Assembly (NCBI RefSeq): GCF_026745355.1
Contig: NC_079204.1
Span: 48,034,285-48,098,284, forward strand
DNA: 64,000 nt
Direction of reading: 5' to 3'
From: Beta vulgaris subsp. vulgaris
Lineage: Eukaryota > Streptophyta > Magnoliopsida > Caryophyllales > Amaranthaceae
Of the stretch, positions 31,195-43,447 are shown one piece after another. The stretch's first letter is position 1, and every line of letters starts with the position of its first letter. A program made the translations under genes and the position numbers. Below the pieces are notes generated by a model that was given only the letters and a program-made list of their open reading frames with translations, had not been told where the DNA came from and did not search any database.

Positions 31195-33564
31195 TGTAAT
31201 ATCCCGAAAATTCAAACTTGATTAACATTAATAATTAGCTTAAATAAATTATTTAAAATTTATTTATTTACTTAATCACTTCTCTAATATATTTGAAAAT
31301 AAAATAAAATCGAGTATTTAATAAAATAAGCTAAGTTAGATTGGTAACACATTAAAAGAAAGTAGGAAAAGTCACTATTTTAGTATTAGTAAAATAATTA
31401 GAAAATTTCCAAAAAAAGAAATTCATCATCCACACAACCCATCTTCTTCCTCAAGCTCCATGACCTTGCTCCCCAAGGCTTCTAGAACTCCTTGCTCCCC
31501 AAGTATACTTCACCATTAATCCACCATTATTTTAATTGGGTTTTGCTCCTAAAATTTCTATAAATAGTGTGCTGATTTCACTATTCATCCCCACCCAAAA
31601 ATCTGAAATTTACACAACCTTTAAACACACATCTTCCACCACTTTCCGGCCACTCTCCAACCACCACCACCTGTCGGCCTCCCTCGCTGCGCAGCACCAG
31701 CCAGCCACCCCGCCAGACACCACCTCCTTTCCCTCCCCCCCCAGCTGCACCCCTCCTCTTCTCCCTCCTCTCTTTCTCGCTGCTCCCCCCTGACTTCTCT
31801 CTCCTCCTCGGCCCACCTAGGCTGCTGCCACCCGACACGCCGCCACCCTGCTGGCCATCACGCCGCGTCCTTTACGCCGGAGCTCAGACCGACGACACCC
31901 CCTGCTGTCCATGTTCTACCTTCTCTTGTTTTGACAGTAAGGTATATTTACATACCTTCCCTCCTTTTCTTATTTTGAAATAAAAACTACTTACACTATA
32001 TTAAGTTACTAGTTCTTTATAGTTTGGGCTTAATAATTATACTTGACCTATTAGAATACTATTAATAGTTAGGCTACTTTAACTTCGAATATTGATTTTA
32101 TAGTTTGTAGCTAATATTATGGGTAATAGATTAATGTAAAAGCAAATCCTAATCTTGTAAATTTGGTATAAATATGAAGACCTAGTTAAGTTGATTGAAC
32201 TTAGTTAATTAGACTTAATGCTATAAAGTTCACTCTACTATTAGAAGACTAACTTAAGTATGAAAGTTCTATAATCATACCTTCAAGTCATTAAATATGA
32301 ATTTTCATGAATCTTATAAGTAGTAGTTGTTACTAAATAAATAGTTTTACTTTTACATAAGTTAGTGACCAAGTTAGTAAAGTCAAGAATTATAGGTTAG
32401 GTAATAAATGATGGGGTTACATAATTAATTTCAAAAACTCACTATTAAGTTATATTAAAGTACTTCCTATAATGGGCACATGATGGAAATGGATCGTAGA
32501 GTTTAAATCTAGAATAAAATATTAATAAGTCATCTTTTATTAATCCTTGAATAGATTAGAAAGGAAAAGGGATATTACAAGCCTCCCCCGGCTGTCAAGT
32601 ATAATAATCGCGACTCGAGGTAACGTCTACTGCTAACACCCGCATTCCCCTTCAAAGTATGTTTTATGATCATGATTAATATTATGTTTTATATATGGAT
32701 TGCGGGATCGAAATGAAATGTTTTATGATGGTTATGATGATATGATGATATGATGCTATGAAATGATGATGATGAAATTAATGAATATAATTATTCACGA
32801 TGATGATGATATGCTTAAAACCAATGAAACATGATAAATTCAAGTGAAAGACGGTTCTTGGCAAGTATTCTGTTATCCCGGGTCGTGCACGTACCTTCCG
32901 GCCGGTTAACCACCTTCCGTTTAGTGAGGGCTATTGTCCTCGGGTGGCACCGCGCAATCTGGGCAAATAACGCCACCTTCCGTTTAGTGAGGGCTTTTGT
33001 CCTCGGGTGGCTGCCTTCCGTTTATGATGTTATGATGTTTTGGGAGACGTCCCTTCCGTTGTACTAGCCAAGTTACCAAAGTAAAATATACATGATGATG
33101 AACATGATAAAGAAGATAATGTAACATGATATGATATGTTTGTGAAATGTTTTACTTATTCTATTCTCCCTGTTTTTAACTAAAATGATGTGAAATGAAT
33201 TTACGATGTTAGAGTAGTATGTTACTGAGCCTCGGCTCACGACGTTTTGTTTTATGTTTTAGGTACCGATGGTGATAACGGGATGGCGTAGCAGTGAGGA
33301 TTTAATTAATATCTAGATTATCTAGACTCTCATGGTTTTAATTTAAGTTTATGTCAAAACTCTGATTAGTAACTAAGTTTTTATTAATTAAGACTAATGT
33401 TGGACCTATATTATGCTTCATGTTATGAAGTGTTTAAGTTTATGATTTTATGTTGCCTTGTATTTTCCTTATGGAAAGTACGGCGGTAACGACCGACATC
33501 TAGGTTCCGCTGCTAATAATCGATTAATTAACTATAAACGATGATTAGAGGTCGGGGCGTTACA
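31195..33564 (+). repeat. 5' LTR of the Tekay-type Gypsy
   Basis: Starts TGTAATATCCCGAAAATTC and ends GGTCGGGGCGTTACA. A TATA-like CTATAAATAG is at about 31558-31567. A C- and CCACC-rich patch (31650-31920) gives long spurious frames on both strands. A 63-bp-spaced repeat CACCTTCCGTTTAGTGAGGG occurs at 32911 and 32974. TGATGATGAT-rich stretches lie at 32730-32820. Confidence 0.95.
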
Positions 33565-33567
33565 GGT

Positions 33568-33579
33568 TGGTATCAGAGC
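33568..33579 (+). promoter_or_regulatory. Primer-binding site (initiator Met tRNA)
   Basis: TGGTATCAGAGC four bases after the LTR is the standard complement of the plant initiator methionine tRNA 3' end. Confidence 0.95.
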
Positions 33580-33855
33580 AACGGTTCTCGATGCCTCAAG
33601 TAAAATCTCAAAGGTTTTACTTAAATTAGAAATAAATGGTAAAGTAATCTAGTAAAACGAGAGTCATCACCATAAGTATAGGGTTCATATAATATAATAA
33701 GATGAATACTAAATGGTGTAGTTAATAAGTGTTTGAAAATGAAAATGAGTGTGAGTGTTAGGATCGGGGAAGGGAATATTTTTATATTATTTTTACGATG
33801 ACGTCTATGCCTCGCTTAACATGTTATGCACATGGAATATGTGATGTTTTAGAAC

Positions 33856-34950
33856 ATGGCAACAAGTGTAAGTGGAACCCATGGGCCCGAAGTCACACTT
33901 GAAGAAATGAGGCAAAGGCTAGATACCTTGCGAAGTGACCCTGTTTTCGAAGAAACGACTAAAAATGCTAACGGAAATCAGGTGGATATGATGAAGCTGA
34001 TGATGGAATTCTTGCAAGGAAACCGACCAAGGGCCAAGACGGAGCAGGAAGAATGCTCCAATATGTTCAAAAGGTTTTCTGCTCACAAGCCGCCTACTTA
34101 TGATGGAAAGCCTGACCCCACCGAGTTTGAGGAATGGTTGAATGGCATGGAGAAACTCTTTGATGCCACCCAGTGTCCGACAAGTGGAAAGTTAACTTTG
34201 CTGTATTCTACTTAAAAGGGCAAGCTGATCTGTGGTGGAAGACTGCTAGAGAGATGCAGAATCAACCTGGATTTGGATGGGAAGGTTTAAGGAGGCTATG
34301 AGAAACCAGTTTTACCCTCAGTCTCTGCAACTCCAGATGGAATCTGAGTTTATCCATCTGAGGCAAAGGGGTATGTCAGTTCTGGAATATGCTGTGAAAT
34401 TCAATGAGTTAGCTCGATTTGCTCCTGATCTGTGTCTACGGATCGTCAAAGGATGAATCGATTTGAAGGAGGTTTGAACCTGGATCTTCAAGAAAGGCTT
34501 GCTGCAAATATGAGTAAGTCTTATCAAGAGCTATATGACCGGGCTATCAATGTTGAAAGGAAAATGAAGCTGCGAAAGGAAGTGTATGAGGGTGGAAAAA
34601 GAAAAGCTAAATCTCATGAAAGCCACTCCAACAACAACTTCAACAAAAAGCCAAACACGGGATATTCGGGAAACGATCAGAAGCAAATTCCTCGATGCAA
34701 CAAATGCGGAAGACAAGGCCACATGACGAATGAATGTCGTAGGGGAAGTGATCAGTGTTATCGATGTGGTAAACCAGGTCATATGATTAAAAATTGTCCA
34801 ATTCCAGATTGGCGAAGTGGAAATGTTGCGAATCGTGGTCAAAGAAACGGCCAGATGTCTGGCTATGGTGGAAATGCAGGCAACGCAAATAAGAACCCTC
34901 CACGTGGACCCCCGCAGGCTGGAAGAGTCTTTATGATGCAGCGTGATGAA
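33856..34950 (+). pseudogene. gag: Gypsy gag with two CCHC knuckles, frameshifted
   Basis: The ATG at 33856 opens a gag frame (residues 1-110, including HKPPTYDGKPDPTEFEEW, the retrotransposon gag core). The frame breaks near 34175, again near 34283 and 34430, and then runs on from 34432 through a basic linker to two knuckles, CNKCGRQGHMTNEC and CYRCGKPGHMIKNC (34696-34797). Gag packages the element RNA. Each break is a one-base loss next to a short homopolymer. Confidence 0.9.
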
Positions 34951-35507
34951 GCAGAGGCAGATGATACTGTCATTACTGGTACTTTTCCTGTCAACTCTGT
35001 ACCTGCTTATGTCCTTTTCGATTCTGGAGCTTCCCATTCGTTTATATCTAGTGCATTTTCTAGAAGCTTGAATGCAAAACCATGCTCTGAATTCTCTGCC
35101 ATGTCGGCACCATCCCTAATGGTGAATCCATCTTATGTGATGTCATGTATAGAAATTGTCCTATTCTTATAGGGGATGTGAATTTCAAGTAGACCTCATT
35201 CAATTTGAATTAACCGACTTTGGATGTGATATTGGGAATGAATTGGTTGTCAAGTACAAAGCAGACATAAATTGCCTTAACCATGAAATAACCCTTAGGA
35301 AGCCAGATGGGTGTAAGGTTTCTTATCGAAGAAGAAAAGTCCAACCCAAACCTGAAATCATCTCATCCTTGAAAGCCTTCAAGTTACTTTCAAAGGGTCA
35401 TTACGGATACCTATGTAGTGTGGTAGACCTAACCAAACTGAACCCTCGTTATCCGATATTCCATAGTTTGTGAGTACCCTGATGTATTTCCGGAAGAGAT
35501 ACCTGGC
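34951..35507 (+). pseudogene. Gypsy aspartic protease and RT linker, frameshifted
   Basis: PAYVLFDSGASHSFIS with the catalytic DSGA at about 35020-35031 continues in the gag frame and ends at 35172. The region then resumes in other frames (35156-35473), with LNHEITLRKPDGCKVSYRRR as linker. At least four single-base shifts lie between 35130 and 35470. Confidence 0.85.
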
Positions 35508-36272
35508 ATGCCACCAGAAAGAGAAATAGATTTCAGCATTGACCTCGTTCCTGGATCTGCTCCTATCTCCAAGGCACCTTATCGAATGGCACCTGCTGAG
35601 TTACAAGAACTGAAAAAGCAACTAGATGAATTACTCGTGAAGGGGTATATTCGACCTAGTGTGTCGCCATGGGGTGCACCAGTTCTATTTGTCAAGAAGA
35701 AAGATGGAAGCATGAGGTTGTGCATTGATTATCGAGAGTTGAACAAGATCACCATCAAGAATAAATATCCATTGCCTCGTATTGATGATCTTTTCGACCA
35801 ACTTCGAGGTGCAACTATCTTCTCGAAGATTGATTTAAGATCTGGATATCATCAACTCCGCATAAAGCCAGAAGATATTTCAAAAACTGCTTTCAGGACC
35901 CGATATGGTCATTATGAATTTACAGTAATGCCATTTGGGTTAACCAATGCCCCTGCTGTCTTCATGGATCTGATGAACCGAGTATTTAAATCATACCTCG
36001 ATAAGTTTGTGGTTGTATTCATCGATGATATCTTGGTGTTTTCAAGAAACTTGATTGAGCATGAAGAACATTTGAGGAAGGTGTTAGAAGTGTTGAGAGA
36101 AAGGAAGTTGTATGCGAAGTTGAAGAAATGTGAGTTCTGGTTGAAAGAAGTTGCCTTTCTAGGGCACATCATTTCAGATACTGGAGTCTCGGTTGATCCA
36201 CAAAAGATAAGAGCTATCATGGAATGGCCTAGACCCACTAATGTTCCTGAAGTTCGGAGTTTATGGGTTTAG
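35508..36272 (+). CDS. pol: Gypsy reverse transcriptase domain
   Basis: One clean 254-residue frame. It contains [20 protein letters not shown] (residues 55-74), [21 protein letters not shown] and the catalytic FIDDIL at residues 171-176 (Asp pair 36024-36029), then FLGHIIS. All main polymerase blocks are intact. The frame is part of a polyprotein: its first Met is not a real start, and it ends at a shift near 36262, after which the RNase H continues in another frame. Confidence 0.95.
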   Translation: MPPEREIDFSIDLVPGSAPISKAPYRMAPAELQELKKQLDELLVKGYIRPSVSPWGAPVLFVKKKDGSMRLCIDYRELNKITIKNKYPLPRIDDLFDQLRGATIFSKIDLRSGYHQLRIKPEDISKTAFRTRYGHYEFTVMPFGLTNAPAVFMDLMNRVFKSYLDKFVVVFIDDILVFSRNLIEHEEHLRKVLEVLRERKLYAKLKKCEFWLKEVAFLGHIISDTGVSVDPQKIRAIMEWPRPTNVPEVRSLWV

Positions 36273-36588
36273 CTGGATATTATAGAAGATTTGTCCAAGA
36301 TTTCTCCAAGATAGCCATGCCTATAACTCGATTGGTAAAGAAGATGGTTAAGTTTGTGTGGAGTGATGAATGTGAAGCAGCTTTTCAAGAGTTGAAGAAG
36401 CGTCTCACCACTGCTCCTGTTCTTACTCTCCCTTCGGGAACTGATGGATTTGTTGTGTACAGCGATGCCTCTAAGCATGGATTAGGAGGGTGTGTTGATG
36501 CAGAAGATAAAGTTATAGCATATGCTTCCCGTCAACTCAAGCCTCATGAACAAAACTACCCAACCATGACCTTGAACTAGCCGCAGTT
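36263..36588 (+). pseudogene. Gypsy RNase H, first part
   Basis: [20 protein letters not shown] followed by VLTLPSGTDGFVVYSDASKH with the first RNase H Asp, then [16 protein letters not shown]. The frame ends at 36580 through a single-base loss near 36565; the rest of RNase H is in the next frame. Confidence 0.9.
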
Positions 36589-38034
36589 GTGTTTGCTCTC
36601 AAAATATGGAGACACTATCTCTATGGTGTTCCGTGTAAGATCTTCACCGACCACAAAAGCCTTAAATACATTTTTACCCAAAAGGAATTGAACTTGAGGC
36701 AGCGTAGATGGCTTGAACTCCTAAAGGATTATGATGTCGAGATCCTATATCACCCAGGCAAAGCTAATGTCGTAGCTGATGCTCTAAGCCGCAAATCCTA
36801 CCTAAACACAACCTTAACCTTGCCGAAAGAAATCAATGATGATTTGATGAAGATGAAAGTGGAGATCATGCAACCGAAAATAGAAGCACAATTGTATGCA
36901 TTGGAGTTGAGGCCGACTTTGTTGGAAGAAATAAAAGAGGCGCAAGATGGAGACTTGGAGTTGCAAAAGATAAAGAGTGATGTGAAGAAGGGAAAATCAC
37001 CGGGATTCGTGATCCAAGATGATGGCACGTTGAGATTTCAGGGTAGAACATGTGTTCCAGATAAGGAGGCATTGAAAAAGAGAATTCTGGAAGAAGCTCA
37101 CAACAGTCCTTTTTCTATTCACCCTGGAGGAAACAAGTTATACAATGATCTGAAACAGAATTTTTGGTGGAGTAATATGAAGCAGGATGTTGCTGAATAT
37201 GTGACAAGGTGTCTGACGTGCCAGAGGATCAAGATAGAACACCAGAGACCTGCAGGATTATTGCAGCCTTTGGATGTTCCAACATGGAAATGGGATTCGA
37301 TTTCTATGGATTTTATTGTTGGGTTACCACCATCATCCCGAGGTATGAATAGCATTTGGGTGATCGTGGACAGGTTGACTAAATCGGCACATTTCTTGGC
37401 GATCAGAAATAATTGGAGCCTAGACAAGCTAGCAGAGTTATATGTGAGCACGATAGTCAGATTACATGGTGTTCCAAGTTCTATTGTATCTGATCGAGAC
37501 TCGAGGTTTCAAGCGAAATTTTGGAAGGAGTTACAGAAAGCTTTTGGTACTAAACTCGATTTCAGCACCGCCTTTCACCCAGCAACCGATGGTCAAACCG
37601 AGCGAACAATTCAGACCCTCGAAGATATGCTAAGAGCATGTGTGTTGGATTTCCATGGAAGTTGGGAGAAATACTTGCCATTGGTGGAGTTTTCCTATAA
37701 CAACAGCTATCAGGCTGGCATCAAGATGGCACCATATGAAGCACTTTATGGGAGAAGGTGTAGAACACCTCTTTGTTGGAGTGACATCGACGAAGCACGA
37801 ATGATTGGGCCGGACTTGATACAAGAAACGACAGAAAAAGTACGACTTATTCAAGCTAGGATCAAGACCGCGCAAAGTAGACAAAAGAGCTATGCGGATC
37901 GTCGAAGAAGGCCACTAGAATTTATGGTGGGTGATCATGTCTTTCTGAAAGTTTCCCCTAGCAAAGGTGTCATGAGATTTGGACAGTCTGGTAAGCTGAG
38001 CCCGAGGTATATTGGTCCGTACAAAATCCTGTAG
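36589..38034 (+). CDS. pol: Gypsy RNase H C-terminus and integrase
   Basis: A 481-residue frame. Residues 1-70 finish RNase H ([30 protein letters not shown]). The integrase follows, with a His/His/Cys/Cys zinc-binding region (H171, H178, C208, C211) and catalytic core D241 (SMDFIVGLP), D302 (VSDRDSRF) and E338 ([12 protein letters not shown]). [11 protein letters not shown] begins the GPY/F module. A TAG at 38032-38034 stops it inside that module; the protein continues in frame afterwards. Confidence 0.95.
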   Translation: MFALKIWRHYLYGVPCKIFTDHKSLKYIFTQKELNLRQRRWLELLKDYDVEILYHPGKANVVADALSRKSYLNTTLTLPKEINDDLMKMKVEIMQPKIEAQLYALELRPTLLEEIKEAQDGDLELQKIKSDVKKGKSPGFVIQDDGTLRFQGRTCVPDKEALKKRILEEAHNSPFSIHPGGNKLYNDLKQNFWWSNMKQDVAEYVTRCLTCQRIKIEHQRPAGLLQPLDVPTWKWDSISMDFIVGLPPSSRGMNSIWVIVDRLTKSAHFLAIRNNWSLDKLAELYVSTIVRLHGVPSSIVSDRDSRFQAKFWKELQKAFGTKLDFSTAFHPATDGQTERTIQTLEDMLRACVLDFHGSWEKYLPLVEFSYNNSYQAGIKMAPYEALYGRRCRTPLCWSDIDEARMIGPDLIQETTEKVRLIQARIKTAQSRQKSYADRRRRPLEFMVGDHVFLKVSPSKGVMRFGQSGKLSPRYIGPYKIL

Positions 38035-38316
38035 CGAGTCAATAAAGTGGCGTATCGATTAGCTTTACCCACAGACTTGGATCGAGTGCATAACGTCTTC
38101 CATATATCGATGTTGAGGAAGTATATTTCTGATCCAAGCCACGTAATTAGGCACGAGCCCTTGCAATTGAGGAACGATCTATCCTATGAAGAGAAACCGA
38201 TTGAAATTCTCGATCGTAGAGAAAAGCAGCTCAGGAATAAGACAATCCATATGGTCAAAGTTTTATGGGCTAACCATTCATCGTCTGAGGCCACGTGGGA
38301 AGTAAAAACCAAATGA
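38035..38316 (+). pseudogene. Integrase C-terminus with chromodomain-like end
   Basis: After the stop at 38032 the same frame continues (NKVAYRLALPTDLDRVHNVFH, then MLRKYISDP). It ends in KVLWANHSSSEATWEVKTK, which fits a chromovirus chromodomain. Such domains steer insertion towards marked chromatin in related elements. Confidence 0.85.
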
Positions 38317-38470
38317 AAGCAAGATACCCCCATCTATTTGCTTAGATGATTTGATGTAAACTTTTGTTTTGATAGTGAATAAATACATGATTTTGAAATA
38401 TGTGATTGAGCAAGTTTGATGTTTGAATCTTCATATCATATGAGCAAGTTTCGAGGACGAAACTTATTCT

Positions 38471-38482
38471 AAGGGGTGAGGA
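38471..38482 (+). promoter_or_regulatory. Polypurine tract of the Gypsy
   Basis: AAGGGGTGAGGA directly before the 3' LTR. Confidence 0.85.
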
Positions 38483-40852
38483 TGTAATATCCCGAAAATT
38501 CAAACTTGATTAACATTAATAATTAGCTTAAATAAATTATTAAAAATTTATATATTTACTTAATCACTTCTCTAATATATTTGAAAATAAAATAAAATCG
38601 AGTATTTAATAAAATAAGCTAAGTTAGATTGGTAACACATTAAAAGAAAGTAGGAAAAGTCACTATTTTAGTATTAGTAAAATAATTAGAAAATTTCCAA
38701 AAAAAGAAATTCACCATCCACACAACCCATCTTCTTCCTCAAGCTCCATGAACTTGCTCCCCAAGGCTTCTAGAACTCCTTGCTCCCCAAGTATACTTCA
38801 CCATTAATCCACCATTATTTTAATTGGGTTTGCTCCTAAAATTTCTATAAATAGTGTGCTGATTTCACTATTCATCCCCACCCAAAAATCTGAAATTTAC
38901 ACAACCTTTAAACACACATCTTCCACCACTTTCCGGCCACTCTCCAACCACCACCACCTGTCGGCCTCCCTCGCTGCGCAGCACCAGCCAGCCACCCCGC
39001 CAGCACCACCACCTCCTTCTCCCTCCCCCACGCTGCACCCCTCCTCTTCTCCCTCCTCTCTTTCTCGCTGCTCCCCCCTGACTTCTCTCTCCTCCTCGGC
39101 CCACCTAGGCTGCTGCCACCCGACACGCCGCCACCCTGCTGGCCATCACGCCGCGTCCTTTCTGCCGGAGCTCAGACCGACGACACCCCCTGCTGTCCAT
39201 GTTCTACCTTCTCTTGTTTTGACAGTAAGGTATATTTACATACCTTCCCTCCTTTTCTTATTTTGAAATAAAAACTACTTACACTATATTAAGTTACTAG
39301 TTCTTTATAGTTTGGGCTTAATAATTATACTTGACCTATTAGAATACTATTAATAGTTAGGCTACTTTAACTTCTAATATTGATTTTATAGTTTGAAGCT
39401 AATATTATGGGTAATAGATTAATGTAAAAACAAATCCTAATCTTGTAAATTTGGTATAAATATGAAGACCTAGTTAAGTTGATTGAACTTAGTTAATTAG
39501 ACTTAATGCTATAAAGTTCACTCTACTATTAAAAGACTAACTAAAGTATGAAAGTTCTATAATCATACCTTCAAGTCATTAAATATGAATTTTCATGAAT
39601 CTTATAAGTAGTAGTTGTTACTAAATAAATAGTTTTACTTTTACATAAGTTAGTGACCAAGTTAGTAAAGTCAAGAATTATAGGTTAGGTAATAAATGAT
39701 GGGGTTACATAATTTTTCAAAAACTCACTATTAAGTTATATTAAAGTACTTCCTATAATGGGCACATGATGGAAATGGATCGTAGAGTTTAAATCTAGAA
39801 TAAAATATTAATAAGTCGTCTTTATTAATCCTTGAATAGATTAGAAAGGAAAAGGGATATTACAAGCCCCCCGGCTGTCAAGTATAATAATCGCGACTCG
39901 AGGTAACGTCTACTGCTAACCCCGCATTCCCTTCAAAGTATGTTTTATGATCATGATTAATATTATGTTTAATATATGGATTGCGGGATCGAAATGAAAT
40001 GTTTTATGATGGTTATGATGATATGATGATATGACTATGAAATGATGATGATGAAATTAATGAATATAATTATTCACGATGATGATGATATGCTTAAAAC
40101 CAATGAAACATGATAAATTCAAGTGAAAGACGGTTCTTGCAAGTATTCTGTTATCCCGGGTCGTGCACGTACCTTCCGGCCGGTTAACCACCTTCCGTTT
40201 AGTGAGGGCTATTGTCCTCGGGTGGCACCGCGCAATCTGGGCAAATAACGCCACCTTCCGTTTAGTGAGGGCTTTTGTCCTCGGGTGGCTGCCTTCCGTT
40301 TATGATGTTATGATGTTTTGGGGAGACGTCCCTTCCGTTGTACTAGCCAAGTTACCAAAGTAAAATATACATGATGATGAACATGATAAAGAGATAATGT
40401 AACATGATATGATATGTTTGTGAAATGTTTTACTTATTCTATTCTCCCTGTTTTTAACTAAAATGATGTGAAATGAATTTACGATGTTAGAGTAGTATGT
40501 TACTGAGCCTCGGCTCACGACGTTTTGTTTTATGTTTTAGGTACCGATGGTGATAACGGGATGGCGTAGCAGTGAGGATTTAATTATTATCTAGATTATC
40601 TAGACTCTCATGGTTTTAATTTAAGTTTATGTCAAAACTCTGATTAGTAACTAAGTTTTTATTAATTAAGACTAATGTTGGACCTATATTATGCTTCATG
40701 TTATGAAGTGTTTAAGTTTATGATTTTATGTTGCCTTGTATTTTCCTGATGGAAAGTACGGCGGTAACGCACCGACCAAAAGCTAGGAGTTCCGCTGCTA
40801 ATAATCAAGATTAATTAACCTAATAAAGATGCTTAGAGGTCGGGGCGTTACA
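38483..40852 (+). repeat. 3' LTR of the Tekay-type Gypsy
   Basis: Same length as the 5' LTR. Visible differences are few and mostly single-base length changes in short runs: CTCCCCCGG against CCCCCCGG near 39868, TTGGC against TTGC near 40139, and GGGAG against GGGGAG near 40320. Near the end (40768-40835) the two LTRs differ more. The CCGCC duplication follows at 40853-40857. Confidence 0.95.
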
Positions 40853-40857
40853 CCGCC

Positions 40858-42222
40858 GGCGAGCCTCCTCTAGTTGATGGTTTCCGCACAGTAACCCCCT
40901 CTCACTTGCGTCCTTCGTAGTCCATTTCACTCCCCCTCGCGTCCTCTCTCGCTCACTCCCCTACCCCGTGTCAGCCATCTTCTCCCCTCCCCCAACGTCC
41001 TCCGTCGTTTTCTCCCCCCCCCCCCTCGCGTCCTCGGTCAGCTTTCCCCCCGTCTTCTGTCGTCTCCTCGCCCTCACCCTTACTTCGAGTTTTTCTTCGT
41101 TTTTGTCTTCGCCGTCTTCTGTTTGGCCTCCCATCCCCGCTCCCCCTTTGGTGTTAGTTGTTAGTGTTAGATGTCGCCGTTAGTTCCTTCGTCGAGCTTC
41201 CCCTCCCCCTCCCCTGATTTAGTTAGTCAGGCTTCTCCTCCTCTTTCCCCTCCCATGTTCAAGTGGTTTAGTCGAGTCATCACCCCATCCCCTGTTCGAG
41301 TTTTTGTTCAATTCCCCCCTTCCTTGTTGTTGGTTGGTTTTGTTTGGGAATCCCCTTCCCTTCCCCCCAAGTAGTTGGGCTTCCCTTTCCCCTTCCCCCT
41401 AGCTATGTTAGTTATTAGTTTGATGGTTTTTTCTCCGTATTTATGGTTAGTTGTCCAATAGCTAGTGTAAGTTGGTTCATCCGAGCTGTTAAGGTTATAG
41501 TATGTTGGTGGTTCTGGCTTTTAAAAATGTTTGTCGGTTTAATCAGGGATGGTGGTGTAAGGTTGTAGTAGTAAAATCTGCAGTTTCTTTGAAATGTTTG
41601 TTGAAGGAACGAGTACATCTGATGGATGAAAAGTGTGAGTATGCTTGAGGCGGTGTTCGTTATTCATGGTTCGAGTTTGTGTTTTCCGGTTTCATAAACC
41701 GGAGGTGTGTTAAAGAGCTCATCATGCTTACTAGTCTTTGCCTTGAAAAATTCAAATCTTCAAGCGGCACCCCAGTTTCATCTGGTGGATATCAGCACTC
41801 CCGTTTCTCCTCCATTACGGAGAAACATGACAAACTCTCGAAAGAGAGTCTTAAGTCACCTAGGAATGTGACTCTTCATTTGATCATGAGCCAAGAATCC
41901 CCCGCGTCAGAAGTTCCTTGGGATTGCTCATGCGGTGAGATGCGAATCTTGCCTTTGGTTCGTTGTCCGGATCGTGTTCGACATTTGATTCTCCTACCAC
42001 ATCCATCAGTCATCAGAGTATTGACTCCTCCAGCACATTCATCGACCAACGGCGCGCTACTTAATAGGCGACTCTTTATCGGCTTTGCTTATCTTTGTTT
42101 TTTTAGGTTTGTAAGAGCTCATAAAGCTCCTTTAGGTTTTCCTTTGTTTTTTGTATGGTTGTATTAGTAAGAGGTTGTACTTCGTCTTTTAATCAATGCA
42201 CGTTTTCTCGATGTCAAAAAAA
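40858..42222 (+). mobile_element. 3' part of the polyA-tailed retroposon interrupted by the Gypsy
   Basis: The first 500 bases are C- and T-rich (CTCCCCCTCGCGTCC), with no convincing domain in any frame. The last 550 bases hold a 162-residue frame (41679-42167) of unknown family. The unit ends TTTTAATCAATGCACG, then GATGTC and nine A. AAACTTTAAA after the tail (about 42222-42231) equals 31060-31069, a possible target duplication. It may be a non-autonomous LINE or a processed transcript. Function unknown. Confidence 0.45.
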
Positions 42223-42476
42223 AACTTTAAAACAAAAATGCCAAAATTCAATTGCATTTGCTTCAATTGAAATCCGATCTGTTGCTTGAATTCACAAAGG
42301 AAACATTAAAAAAAAGGCAAAGCAACAATGTATAACATTTTTCCGATCAAGCTAATAATAGAGTAGATACAAATACTTTCAAGAGTAGGATTCAAAGGTT
42401 TTCATTATGAACACTTATGAGGTTCTAGAAGCTTTTAGACATGATGAACCCCATATTAACTTTGACATTTAAAATA
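42223..42476. other. Spacer
   Basis: Nothing recognised. Confidence 0.4.
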
Positions 42477-43055
42477 TGCTGAAATTCATTGAAAGCCTAC
42501 TTGTAAGTGTCCTACATTGGAGAAAGAGGAGAGATAATTACACTTTAAAAGGTAGAGGGGTTACTCGTACTATCACCAATTGGTTTTGGTATGGAACCTC
42601 CTTTGGGCTTAAACAGTGGAGCAAATCTCTGCTCCTCCTTGTTCGGGTCACCCAGACCCGTTTCGTATTGTTTCTAAATTTAATATTGTATTAGAGCCCG
42701 GGTAGTGGGTCTCATCTAAAATGGGTATTTGATCGCTACAAGATAAAGATTTACCTTAATAGGATGTCCACCCCCTAAGAGGATTATTGCTCTGACCTTT
42801 CCAGTTAGCTCGAAATTTCTAAGGACACCCACAAGTGAGGGGGGCATGTTGAAACCCATTGAAAGCCCACTTGTGCATGTCCCACATTAGAGAAAGAGGA
42901 GAGATTGTTACACTTTATAATGTAGAGGGGTTACTCCTACTATCACCAATTGGTTTTAGTATGAAACGTCCTTTGGGCTTATAAAGTGAACCAAATCTCT
43001 CCTCCTCCTTGTTCAGGTGACCAAGGCCCGTTTCGTGTTGTTTCTAAATATAACA
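42477..43055 (+). mobile_element. TRIM (miniature LTR retrotransposon)
   Basis: Two 209-bp direct repeats (42477-42685 and 42847-43055) with TG/CA-type ends flank 161 bases. TTGTATTAGAGC right after the left LTR is a slightly changed Met-tRNA primer-binding site, and GTGAGGGGGGCA before the right LTR is a polypurine tract. The flanks AAATA and AAATG may be a worn 5-bp duplication. No coding capacity, as usual for TRIMs. I do not see the 5S-like core of Cassandra elements. Confidence 0.9.
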
Positions 43056-43400
43056 AAATGAAATGGATTTTATGTTTTTCAATGACATGTTAACATATGT
43101 AATTCGTCATGTCATGTCCTCTTTCAAGCGCTGACATGATGCTACATGATTTGTGATATCACGAGATGGAATATTTCATTAGAGCTGTTGAATTTTTTAT
43201 TACCACGTACCCTAAATGTCATTAGCATTGTTAATTAATATAGCAATGTGTCATGTAAAATGTCCAAAATTTTAAGCCTTGGTTGAAAAAAAAGACATCA
43301 GCAAAGTATTCGAGACATCCCAGAATATGCACACAGTGTAATATTGTATGTACACAAGATAGAAAGGAATACTATTCGTATTAGGTTTGTATTGTAAAAC
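43056..43400. other. Spacer
   Basis: Nothing recognised. Confidence 0.4.
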
Positions 43401-43432
<32 letters not shown>

Positions 43433-43444
43433 ATATATATATAT
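43401..43444. repeat. TA microsatellite
   Basis: (TA)n with one interruption. Confidence 0.9.
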
Positions 43445-43447
43445 GGA

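Larger units (their letters stand above)
31195..40852 (+). mobile_element. Complete Ty3/gypsy chromovirus (Tekay/Del type)
   Basis: Two LTRs of exactly 2370 bp (31195-33564 and 38483-40852), a perfect 5-bp duplication, a primer-binding site, gag with two zinc knuckles, protease, reverse transcriptase, RNase H, integrase and a C-terminal chromodomain-like segment make it structurally complete. The pol order RT-RNase H-integrase places it in Gypsy, and the chromodomain in the chromoviruses; the Tekay clade is inferred from LTR style and gag. LTRs are nearly identical, so insertion is recent. The coding region is broken by many single-base shifts and one stop, so this copy as read is not autonomous. 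Confidence 0.95.

Noticed and set aside
31536..31838. Overlapping frames of 68-85 residues in the Gypsy LTR (also 38856-39266)
   Set aside because: They lie in a C-rich LTR patch, are open on both strands at once, and differ in length between the two LTRs.
42477..43055. Cassandra-type TRIM with 5S rRNA promoter
   Set aside because: I could not see the 5S-like internal promoter sequence in the LTRs.
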